This document shows, piece by piece, positions 6,918-13,823 of a DNA stretch of 21,967 bases (positions within the stretch are counted from its first letter, which is position 1; each line of letters begins with the position of its first letter). Source of the DNA: Pseudomonadota bacterium (GTDB taxonomy: Bacteria; Pseudomonadota; Gammaproteobacteria; Steroidobacterales; Steroidobacteraceae); the NCBI GenBank assembly GCA_023391335.1, contig JAEWBG010000086.1, positions 1-21,967 on the forward strand, written 5' to 3'. The position numbers and the translations under genes were made by a program. Under the pieces are notes generated by a model. The model did not search any database. It saw only the letters and a list, made by a program, of their open reading frames with translations, and was not told the origin of the DNA.

Positions 6918-7655
6918 TCACTGCTCCGCATCGCCTGTGGCGCGAATGAAAATCTCCTCTAGGCTCACGTTCGCCTCGCCATTGCTAAATTGCGCAGACA
7001 CGCTCTCGATCGTGCCGTCCGCTATCTTCACGCCTCGCTTCAATATGAGCACGTGCGAGCAAACTTCTTCGAGGAGATGCAGCAAATGCGAACTCAGCAC
7101 GATCGCAGCACCTGCTCGGGCGCGTTGCACGATGGAATTCTTCATGCGGCGGATGCCAAGGGGGTCAAGCCCGGTCAACGGCTCGTCGAAGAACATCACC
7201 TTCGGTGAGTGCAACAGTCCGCACGCGATCGCCAGTTTCTGCTTCATCCCGCGAGAGAGTTCTCCAGGAAGCTGATCGGCCTTCGAATCGATTTCGAATT
7301 CTTGCAACAGAGGCTGTGCGATCTCTTCGTGATTTTCGACGCCATACATACGAGCGACGAACGCGAGATGCTGTCGTACCGTGAGATAGTCGAAGAGCCG
7401 TGGCTCGTCCGGAAAGAACGCCAGTGCACGCTTCGCGGCGATTGGATCGGAGAGCAGATCGCACCCTGCGATACGCACGTGGCCGGCAGACGGCGGAATA
7501 ATCCCGGCAATGCATCGCAGTGTGGTGGTCTTGCCTGCGCCATTCGGCCCGACGAGGCCCAGCACTTCGCCTGCACGTACGGTGAACGTTAACTCTCGGA
7601 CCGCTTCAAAGTCGCCGTAACGTTTCGCAAGGCCCGACACCTCGATCATGTCCAT
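6918..7655 (-). CDS. ABC transporter ATP-binding protein
   Basis: This 245-aa cytoplasmic ATPase has every core motif: Walker A GPNGAGKTT (36-44), signature LSRGMKQ (133-139), Walker B VMFFDEP (153-159), D-loop GLDP (162-165) and H-loop SSH (188-190). The Q-loop region reads FFPDEPRLFDYLTVRQHL, as in ABC-2 (CcmA/NatA-like) exporters, and lacks the usual Gln at that spot. It couples ATP hydrolysis to the permease encoded immediately downstream. ATG 7655 is used, with GGGA a few bases upstream; Met3 is an alternative. Confidence 0.93.
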   Translation of the reverse strand: MDMIEVSGLAKRYGDFEAVRELTFTVRAGEVLGLVGPNGAGKTTTLRCIAGIIPPSAGHVRIAGCDLLSDPIAAKRALAFFPDEPRLFDYLTVRQHLAFVARMYGVENHEEIAQPLLQEFEIDSKADQLPGELSRGMKQKLAIACGLLHSPKVMFFDEPLTGLDPLGIRRMKNSIVQRARAGAAIVLSSHLLHLLEEVCSHVLILKRGVKIADGTIESVSAQFSNGEANVSLEEIFIRATGDAEQ

Positions 7656-7794
7656 TGATTCCCGCCAGTGGTGGTCGGCTTGGAAGTGCCGACTTCATAT
7701 TGATTGGTGGATCATAGCCGCGGCAAATGCGACCGGCCAATGCAATTGCTGTGGGATCGACACTTCAATCGACATCGGATGCGTAGAGCACAAG

Positions 7795-7824
7795 TTGACT
7801 CGTTTCTTTGATCATTTGATTGAT
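7795..7824 (+). promoter_or_regulatory. Weak candidate promoter before the cupin gene
   Basis: TTGACT at 7795-7800 matches the sigma70 -35 box in five of six bases. With an 18-base spacer the -10 candidate is ATTGAT (7819-7824), matching in three of six. It ends about 35 bases before the cupin start, a sensible distance. The -10 match is poor, so this is only a candidate. Confidence 0.25.
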
Positions 7825-7859
7825 GCAGACTGCGCATCTGGAGCGAAAGAGTTCTTCAC

Positions 7860-8315
7860 ATGCCAAAGATCGATGTCTCCTCCGTCCCAGTGCGCATTGG
7901 CACCGGTTATCCGGATCCGTTCAACGCCGCATGCGCGGGTCGCACACGCAAAAGACTTGGCGATGCAGGCGGGTTGAATGACTTCGGAGTGAATCTCATG
8001 ACGTTGCCACCGGGGAAATGGTCGAGTCAGCGTCACTGGCACTCGCATGAAGACGAGTTTGTGTATGTATTAGAAGGTGAGCTCACGCTGGTTGAGGATG
8101 ATGGCGAGACGATCCTACGTGCAGGCGACTGCGCGGCGTTTCCGAAAAACACCGGCAACGGTCATCACCTGCAGAATCGAAGCTCAACGATGGCGGTGTA
8201 TTTGGAGGTTGGATCTCGCAGCGGCGAGGACCTCAGCACGTGTTCCGATATCGACGTTATGAGCCACGCGCGGGAGGGCACGTTCGTGCACAAGGATGGT
8301 TCGGCGTATCCGTGA
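7860..8315 (+). CDS. Cupin domain protein
   Basis: A 151-aa single-domain cupin. Cupin motif 1 lies at about residues 59-80: HWHSHEDEFVYVLEGELTLV, with H61, H63 and E66 as likely metal ligands. Motif 2 follows around GDCAAFPKNTGNGHHLQN (about 89-106), with H102 or H103 as the final ligand. The fold is a double-stranded beta helix that usually holds Fe, Mn, Ni or Zn; the activity could be dioxygenase, isomerase or simply binding. No signal peptide is seen. The gene is divergent from the ABC operon. The substrate is unknown. Confidence 0.88.
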   Translation: MPKIDVSSVPVRIGTGYPDPFNAACAGRTRKRLGDAGGLNDFGVNLMTLPPGKWSSQRHWHSHEDEFVYVLEGELTLVEDDGETILRAGDCAAFPKNTGNGHHLQNRSSTMAVYLEVGSRSGEDLSTCSDIDVMSHAREGTFVHKDGSAYP

Positions 8316-8446
8316 CCTGGTGCGCCGCGGAGACGCTGTTGGTTGCCGATGCAGATCATTCCAGGACAGCTGCGCATTCTGTGCGGAACTTCCGCGCTCA
8401 TGGCGCGTAGTCGGGGCACGTTCGGTGACTCCTTATCGATGGTCCT

Positions 8447-8896
8447 ATGACAGATCGATCGCGTGCAGAGGCGGACGAGGGGGCAATCCACGAGTTGCTT
8501 GATCGCTTGGCGACAGCGATTCGCACTAAAGACATCGCCGGGGTGATGGCAGTCTTCGCAGAGGATGTTATCTCGTACGATCTCACTGCGCCCCTCCAAC
8601 ATGGAGGAGGTGAAGCGTTCGAGCGTCATTGGCGAAACCTATTCGATGCTTACGAAGGTTGCATCGACTACGAGATGCGCGATGTTCACGTTCGGGTCAG
8701 CAACGATCTCGCGTTCAGTCACAGTCTCAACAGGACAACGGGGACACTGAAGAGCGGGCACCGAGGCGAACGTTGGCTGCGTTGGACTGCGTGCTATCGA
8801 AAGCATGGTCGTGGCTGGCGCATCGTCCACGAACACGTGTCGGTTCCCGCCGATCTGAAGAGCGGCAAAGCGCATTTGGATTTAAAACCACTGTGA
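8447..8896 (+). CDS. SnoaL-like / DUF4440-type NTF2-fold protein
   Basis: A 149-aa protein with the NTF2-like pattern: an N-terminal helix pair (AIHELLDRLATAIRTKDIAGVMAVFAEDVISYDL), then GEAFERHWRNLFDAYEG. The strands DVHVRVSNDLAFSHSLNRTTG, WLRWTACYRKHGRGWRIVHEHVSVP close the cone. This matches SnoaL-like ketosteroid-isomerase-fold proteins often described as 'conserved, function unknown'. The ATG at 8447 has no clear ribosome-binding site. There is no signal peptide, so it is cytoplasmic. No catalytic role can be deduced. Confidence 0.85.
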   Translation: MTDRSRAEADEGAIHELLDRLATAIRTKDIAGVMAVFAEDVISYDLTAPLQHGGGEAFERHWRNLFDAYEGCIDYEMRDVHVRVSNDLAFSHSLNRTTGTLKSGHRGERWLRWTACYRKHGRGWRIVHEHVSVPADLKSGKAHLDLKPL

Positions 8897-9023
8897 CCGG
8901 AGCCTGCTTGGCGGCGGAGGGTGGCGTCTCCACCGCGGGGCAGTAATCGTCTTGCACGATTGGCGTGAATTGTGGAGGCCAGTACGATATCGCCCTGGTC
9001 ACACGCGGCGGCTGTAGGACTTC

Positions 9024-10046
9024 ATGACGCGCAATCACCGATTCCTGGATGCAACTTGGCGCCGTTGGCTCAAAGAAAATCTAGACCGCGGCTGTAAGAC
9101 AGAGCAGCTCACCGACATCCTGCGCAAGAACGGATTTGCCGAGGCTTCCATTCAAGAGGCGATGGCGTCACAGGCCGCGGCTCAGCCCCCAGCAGCGACT
9201 ACTTCGGCACCCGCGATCGATATCCGGTGGCAGAACTGGTTGCGCGAGAACGTTCAACGCGGTTGCGATCCCCACCAGCTCCTGCAGACGCTTCTGGACC
9301 ACGGCTTCTCGGAAGAGTCGATCATGCGGACCATCACGGAGATGGCGGCGCGGGCGCAGGAGAGTGGCGAAATGCCACCGAGGCTAGGACCGGACTACGC
9401 GGCGATTGCAAATCCACCGCTGCTGCAACGTGCGCCTGCCAAGTTGCAGGCGGTTGCACCCGAAATCCTGCAGTTGTTCACGCTCGATGACTTTCTCAGC
9501 GAAGCCGAATGCGATTCGATCGTTGCAATCGCAAATCGGCATTTGCGACCGTCCACAGTGACCATCGAAAACGAAGACAAGTACTACCGGACGAGCCGTA
9601 CCTGCGATCTATCGCTGCTGAAGGATGCGAGCGTGGCCGCGCTCGATCTTAAAATTGCCCAGACGTTGGGGATTCGACCCGAGTATTCGGAAGGAATCCA
9701 AGCGCAGTGGTACGACGTAGGCCAGGAATTCAAGAAGCACACCGACTACTTCGAGCCTGGAACGGCAGAGTACGCACGCTTTGCTGCGCAACGCGGCAAT
9801 CGCACGTGGACCTTCATGGTTTATTTAAATGAGGGGATGGAGGGCGGCGGGACGCGTTTCTTCTCCATCGATAGAATGTTCCAACCCAAAAAGGGGCAGG
9901 CCGTCATCTGGAATAACTTGCATAGAGACGGCATTCCGAATCACCACACGCTCCACAGCGGGGAGCCCGTTACCGCCGGCCACAAGATCATCATCACCAA
10001 ATGGTTTCGCGAGAATGGATCCGGCCCGATGTTCTTCGAAGTCTGA
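9024..10046 (+). CDS. Prolyl 4-hydroxylase-like 2OG-Fe(II) oxygenase with duplicated N-terminal module
   Basis: A 340-aa protein. Residues 145-330 form a prolyl-4-hydroxylase-type 2-oxoglutarate/Fe(II) dioxygenase. Iron ligands are H239 and D241 (HTDYF) and H311 (TLHSGEPV); K321 (GHKIIITKW) would bind 2-oxoglutarate. The first 105 residues hold two copies, at about 11-46 and 69-104, of a helical unit with pattern W-x-x-WL-x-EN-x-x-RGC-x-x-x-QL ... GF-x-E-x-SI, separated by an Ala/Pro-rich linker. The unit could bind a protein substrate or dimerise the enzyme. No signal peptide is seen. AGGA lies four to five bases before ATG 9024. The likely reaction is hydroxylation of a protein or peptide side chain; the target is unknown. 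Confidence 0.88.
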   Translation: MTRNHRFLDATWRRWLKENLDRGCKTEQLTDILRKNGFAEASIQEAMASQAAAQPPAATTSAPAIDIRWQNWLRENVQRGCDPHQLLQTLLDHGFSEESIMRTITEMAARAQESGEMPPRLGPDYAAIANPPLLQRAPAKLQAVAPEILQLFTLDDFLSEAECDSIVAIANRHLRPSTVTIENEDKYYRTSRTCDLSLLKDASVAALDLKIAQTLGIRPEYSEGIQAQWYDVGQEFKKHTDYFEPGTAEYARFAAQRGNRTWTFMVYLNEGMEGGGTRFFSIDRMFQPKKGQAVIWNNLHRDGIPNHHTLHSGEPVTAGHKIIITKWFRENGSGPMFFEV

Positions 10047-10208
10047 GGCTGTCCGGGGTGCTACCAGTCTAAAGCGGTAATCGACGGCTCCAAGGAACAT
10101 TGGAGGTTGTTCGCAATTGGGTTGTAGGCGTCGCAATGCGGCGACCACGAATCCTTTTGCCTTCCCGGTGCGTTAGGGCCGCACCTATGCACTGTCGGTA
10201 GCTTCCCG

Positions 10209-11174
10209 ATGAAATTTATCCGCGATGTTTCTGTGGCGATGATGGTCGGCGCACTCGTGACTGCGTGCGGTGGGGGAGATGGAGGATCTTCGACCCCGCC
10301 GCCCACCTCGGGTAGCGAACCGCCGCCAGCGCCGACTCCGACGCCCGCGCCAGCTCCGGCGCCTACGCCGGCTCCGACCCCGGATCCGACGCCGGCACCG
10401 ACACCTACGCCGACTCCAACACCGGTGCCGACGCCAACGCCAACGCCGACGCCGACGCCGACGCCAACACCAGTACCGACTCCCACTCCAACACCGGTGC
10501 CAACTCCGACGCCAACGCCGGAACCGACACCGACTCCGGATCCGACACCGGAACCCACTCCGACGCCTGAACCAACGCCGGATCCAACTCCGACGCCGAC
10601 GGACGTGCCTCCGCTATCGGAAACCGCAATGAATTTGGACAACCACGCTCACTACGGTGTGCATCACTGGGATAGTGGGGATACAGCTGCGGGAGGGCAG
10701 GGTCAAACGGTTGCCGGCATCGAATGCTTTCCTACTATGCATGAGGAGTTCCACGTTCATGCACACCTCTCAATCATCCTCAACGGCCAGGACCACGATC
10801 TGACCCAAGATGATCCGGCGGTCCTCGCTATTCCTTCCGATGTGGGCATCGTCGAGAATTCCGATGGGACGCGGCAGTGCATTTACTCTCTCCACACACA
10901 TGACAACAGCGGCATGTTGCATGTCGAAGCACCGGCGCCGGGCACGTTCACGTTAGGTCAATACTTCGACATCTGGGGGCAGCCGCTCTCAGATACGAAT
11001 GTAGCTGGCCTTGTCGGCATGCCCATCGTCGTTTATCTGACCGAAAGCGATGGTACGACCACGATCGTTCCGGACCACTGGCGCGACATCGAGCTGACAT
11101 CTCACCGGCTGATCACGATCCAAGTCGGAAGCCCGATTAGCAAAATTCCGAATTTCACTTGGACGGGGTTGTGA
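10209..11174 (+). CDS. Lipoprotein with Pro-Thr linker and His-rich C-terminal domain
   Basis: A 321-aa protein. Signal peptide and lipobox LVTAC place the lipidated Cys at residue 20. Residues 41-129 are an uninterrupted Pro-Thr/Ala/Glu/Asp linker, likely an extended spacer holding the C-terminal domain away from the membrane. That domain (about 138-321) has His clusters EEFHVHAHLSI (176-184) and YSLHTHDNSGMLHVE (225-237), plus Cys171 and Cys222 that could form a disulfide. I recall this domain as a conserved uncharacterised one with the LHTHD...GMLHVE signature. Metal binding is plausible from the histidines but not shown. A strong hairpin follows the gene. Confidence 0.8.
   Translation: MKFIRDVSVAMMVGALVTACGGGDGGSSTPPPTSGSEPPPAPTPTPAPAPAPTPAPTPDPTPAPTPTPTPTPVPTPTPTPTPTPTPTPVPTPTPTPVPTPTPTPEPTPTPDPTPEPTPTPEPTPDPTPTPTDVPPLSETAMNLDNHAHYGVHHWDSGDTAAGGQGQTVAGIECFPTMHEEFHVHAHLSIILNGQDHDLTQDDPAVLAIPSDVGIVENSDGTRQCIYSLHTHDNSGMLHVEAPAPGTFTLGQYFDIWGQPLSDTNVAGLVGMPIVVYLTESDGTTTIVPDHWRDIELTSHRLITIQVGSPISKIPNFTWTGL
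10329..10595 (+). repeat. Degenerate CCNACN repeat encoding Pro-Thr linker
   Basis: About 267 bases of in-frame proline codons alternating with threonine, alanine, glutamate and aspartate codons (mostly hexamer units such as CCGACG or CCAACG). The low-complexity DNA opens long antisense frames of Gly/Val repeats that are not genes. Length variation between strains is likely. Confidence 0.85.
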
Positions 11175-11186
11175 AGCGAGGCGAGT

Positions 11187-11213
11187 TAGAAGCGACGCTT
11201 GGCGTCGCTTCTA
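11187..11213. terminator. Bidirectional hairpin between convergent genes
   Basis: A perfect 12-bp stem (11187-11198 with 11202-11213) around the 3-base loop TTG, centred on AGAAGCGACGC/GCGTCGCTTCT. It lies 12 bases after the Pro-Thr lipoprotein stop and 57 bases beyond the convergent DUF2799 gene's stop. The T run after it is weak, but stem quality and position fit a shared terminator. Confidence 0.75.
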
Positions 11214-11270
11214 TAGATTGTGTTGGCGAGATGGTCTCGGCGTGCCCCGAGGACCGGGCGGAAATTCAAT

Positions 11271-11903
11271 TCACCTGCTGACAGGCAACGTGGCCTGATA
11301 GTCGTCAAGGTCGCGCTGATAAACGATCTGATCGCTTTCGAGTTGTCGGATTTCTTCTTTGAGGCGACCGACTCGCTCAGCGAGATGCTTCACGTCGACG
11401 ACTGCCTGTGCTCGTTGTTCCGAGGTGGCATCCCCACTGATAGCGAGCGCCGACTTCGTCACAATGTCTTGCTCAGCCTGCTCGAGTTCCTGCCTGTCTG
11501 AATACAGGCGATTTGCTGTGTTTTGGACACGCGCCTGCAGCGTGTACAAGTGCTGCCCTGACTCAAAAGATTCCAGGAACGCGCCTTCCAGATCCTCGGG
11601 GCAGATGCCGTTATAGCTTCCGCCGTGTGATCCGATTCGGAAGCCATTCGCGGGCACGCAGTACTCCCTGAGTCCCGACGTTCTGCCTTCCTGATACTCA
11701 GCCAAGTTGGGTGTGACGCCGTACTTGGCGCAGGCCTTTCGATGCTGACCAATGCGATCGCCTGAATAGCCCGCCGCTCCATCTTCGTAGCCGACGGTGC
11801 GCCAATCCACCGTGAGGCATTCGTCCTTGCTCATGCTGGCGCAACCGCAAAATGCCGCCAGCGCAATCAGCGTGAATTGCAGCCGCATTCGTCTGATCAG
11901 CAT
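11271..11903 (-). CDS. DUF2799-type lipoprotein
   Basis: A 210-aa protein starting at ATG 11903 (MLIRRMRLQFTLIALAAFCG). The hydrophobic N-terminus ends in FCGC, a lipobox-like site. The segment CASMSKDECLTVDWRTVGYEDG and following GAAGYSGDRIGQHRKACAKYGV match the DUF2799 pattern. Other family-like words are YQEGRTSGLREYC and CPEDLEGAFLESFESG. The C-terminal third (about 130-205) is a coiled-coil stretch rich in Glu, Gln and Leu. It should be an envelope lipoprotein; function in this family is unknown. Met6 is an alternative start, and neither has a good ribosome-binding site. It ends convergent to the Pro-Thr lipoprotein, sharing a hairpin. Confidence 0.8.
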   Translation of the reverse strand: MLIRRMRLQFTLIALAAFCGCASMSKDECLTVDWRTVGYEDGAAGYSGDRIGQHRKACAKYGVTPNLAEYQEGRTSGLREYCVPANGFRIGSHGGSYNGICPEDLEGAFLESFESGQHLYTLQARVQNTANRLYSDRQELEQAEQDIVTKSALAISGDATSEQRAQAVVDVKHLAERVGRLKEEIRQLESDQIVYQRDLDDYQATLPVSR

Positions 11904-12149
11904 GGGACACCCGGGGAATGCGCGTTGATTGCGCATCGATAAGGTACCGTCCCTTCATACGTGCTCGTGTGAGAAGGATCACAAAAGAGTTCCAAGTGCA
12001 CGTTCAGAGTCCCCCATCGCGACCGCTGCGGCGCCAACTGGCATTCGCAGCGCGGGAAGCTGAGGACTCCGCGGTCATTGCTCGGGCACGCTCCTTTGGT
12101 AGGGTCGTTTGCCGAATGATCCGTTTGTTGGATTGCTTGCGGAGTGACT

Positions 12150-12779
12150 ATGAATTGGACTCACGCCTTAGCTGGCTGCCTGGCGTTCGTTTTTGCCGCC
12201 CTGGTCGCGATCGAAACACAGGCTGCGCAAGACGCGCCGAACGCTGCAACCAAAGTGGACTTGAGCGGCGTGCACGACTTCGACTTTCTAATTGGGGAAT
12301 GGCGCGTGCACAGCCGCAAATTGAAGAAGCGTTTAGTCGGCAGTCACGAATGGGAAGAATTCGACGGCACCATTCGTTCGTACAAAACGCTCGACGGATT
12401 CGGCAATGTCGATGACACCGTGTTCAACATGCCGGACGGCGACTATCGTGGGGTGGCGCCACGTGCTTACGATCCGACGACCGGGCTGTGGGCCATTTGG
12501 TGGATAGATGGCCGTAATCCTCACGGTCCGCTCGATCCGCCGGTCAAGGGTCGATTTGTGAATGGCGTCGGCACGTTCTACGCAGACGATACCCTTCGCG
12601 GTAAGCCGATCAAGGTGCGGTTCACTTGGTCTGAAATCACGGCGACGACCGCGCATTGGGAGCAGGCGTTCTCCGCCGACGGCGGCAAAACGTGGGAGAC
12701 GAACTGGACGCAGCGGCTCGAGAAAGTCCACGCGGCGTCGGTCGCGCAGACTTCAAAAGCGATGCGTGACACGCAGTAG
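12150..12779 (+). CDS. Secreted DUF1579-like protein
   Basis: A 209-aa protein. A signal peptide covers about residues 1-24 (MNWTHALAGCLAFVFAALVA then IETQA), with likely cleavage before AQDAP. The mature part has the pattern FDFLIGEWRVHSRK, AYDPTTGLWAIWWIDGRNPHG, GRFVNGVGTFYADD and TWETNWTQR, as in DUF1579/lipocalin-like beta-barrel proteins that open with 'FDFLIGEW'. The start at ATG 12150 has GGAG five bases upstream; a GTG two codons earlier overlaps that site and is less likely. It is probably periplasmic, may bind a small ligand, and has no assigned function. Confidence 0.8.
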   Translation: MNWTHALAGCLAFVFAALVAIETQAAQDAPNAATKVDLSGVHDFDFLIGEWRVHSRKLKKRLVGSHEWEEFDGTIRSYKTLDGFGNVDDTVFNMPDGDYRGVAPRAYDPTTGLWAIWWIDGRNPHGPLDPPVKGRFVNGVGTFYADDTLRGKPIKVRFTWSEITATTAHWEQAFSADGGKTWETNWTQRLEKVHAASVAQTSKAMRDTQ

Positions 12780-13823
12780 TATTCCGCCGCCGTTGACGAG
12801 TCCAAGGGCGCTCGATGAATCCCTATAGCTCGGCCAGAGACTGAGCAGGCCCCATCCAAATTCGCAGGCGGATGCGCGCGCCTTTGTGCCCATTCGCGGC
12901 ACTCTGACGTAATCAATGCATCGCACGGCCAACTCATGACAGCGATCCCAGGGGCGGTAGCGCATAGAAATAATATGTAGGACAAGTAGTCAGAATTAGT
13001 CCAAATCAACAGAGCGGCTATTCGCTAGCACGGGGCCGGGCAGTCGACGATAGCAATGGCTTGGTGAGCGAAGAGCTGAGCCGGAATCTGTGCGACTAGG
13101 ACCACGGTTCAGGGCTGTCTGAGCTGCTGAGCGCGAAAACCGCCTGCCTTTCGGCCACAAAACACATGCAGCCACACTGAGGGAAGCCCCTGGCGCGCTC
13201 GGTGGCACTGCTTCCATACAGGTTGGGACACTCAATCGATATATCTGAACCGGTATGAGTTTGGCGTTGATTGTGGAATTCACGAATGGTAAATATGTCG
13301 GACAATTGAATGTCCTGGCGATTCTTGGAGTGGGGTGCGTGATTTTTCGGCTTGAATCCGCAACAGCTGGGATTCGAGGCAAAACTCAGGAAGACACCGC
13401 CAAAGAACTGGCTAGTCGGGGGAAGGATTTGTTGAAGATTTCGCGAGTGGCTCTTCGCAATGGTCAGTCTGCAAGGCCGGTGTATTCCCCCTTCCGGTAG
13501 GGTGGAGCAGTTTCCCGGAGCGGTTCTGCCCGTCTTCGCAGACACGAAGTGCCGGGCTCGTGCCGGCACTTTGTCTTCATGCATCTTCGCAACACGCGTT
13601 TTCTCGCATGCGCACCACCGTGCTCGTTGGTAAGTCAACGACGTGTATGTTCCGGCACCCTTTCGCGTGATCGATACAGGAACGTGTATGCGAGCGGCCG
13701 CAAACAGAATTGCAGCGAAAAAATTCCCCTGATAGCGTCACGTCCGCTGCGGTTCAAGGGGGATTCGTGTTGATGCCGCAGCATCCGGGAACTCGCTAAT
13801 CACAACGATAGGGAGAACCCAAA
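12780..13823. other. About 1 kb with no convincing gene
   Basis: I see no supported coding region. An 81-aa plus-strand frame (13255-13500) and a 180-aa minus-strand frame (13096-13638) overlap each other, lack ribosome-binding sites and resemble no family. A 9-bp hairpin is present at 13547-13571. The last 190 bases must contain the promoter of the TonB-dependent receptor; TTGCAG (13710-13715) with TAGCGT 17 bases later is a poor sigma70 match. Confidence 0.5.
13547..13571 (+). terminator. Hairpin upstream of the TonB-dependent receptor
   Basis: AAGTGCCGG (13547-13555) pairs exactly with CCGGCACTT (13563-13571) across a 7-base loop, and TGTCTTC follows. No gene ends just before it, so it may be a terminator of an unseen transcript, a leader structure or a repeat element. 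Confidence 0.4.

Noticed and set aside
10061..10642. Minus-strand 193-aa Gly-Val repeat frame
   Set aside because: It is the antisense of the Pro-Thr linker of the lipoprotein at 10209; composition follows the repeat and there is no ribosome-binding site.
13140..13220. Possible cobalamin riboswitch before the TonB-dependent receptor
   Set aside because: GCCACACTG and GGTGGCACTG words are present, but the B12-box and the rest of the conserved core are absent.
13096..13638. 180-aa minus-strand frame upstream of the receptor
   Set aside because: Cys-, His- and Ser-rich with no domain, no ribosome-binding site and overlap with another open frame; likely chance.
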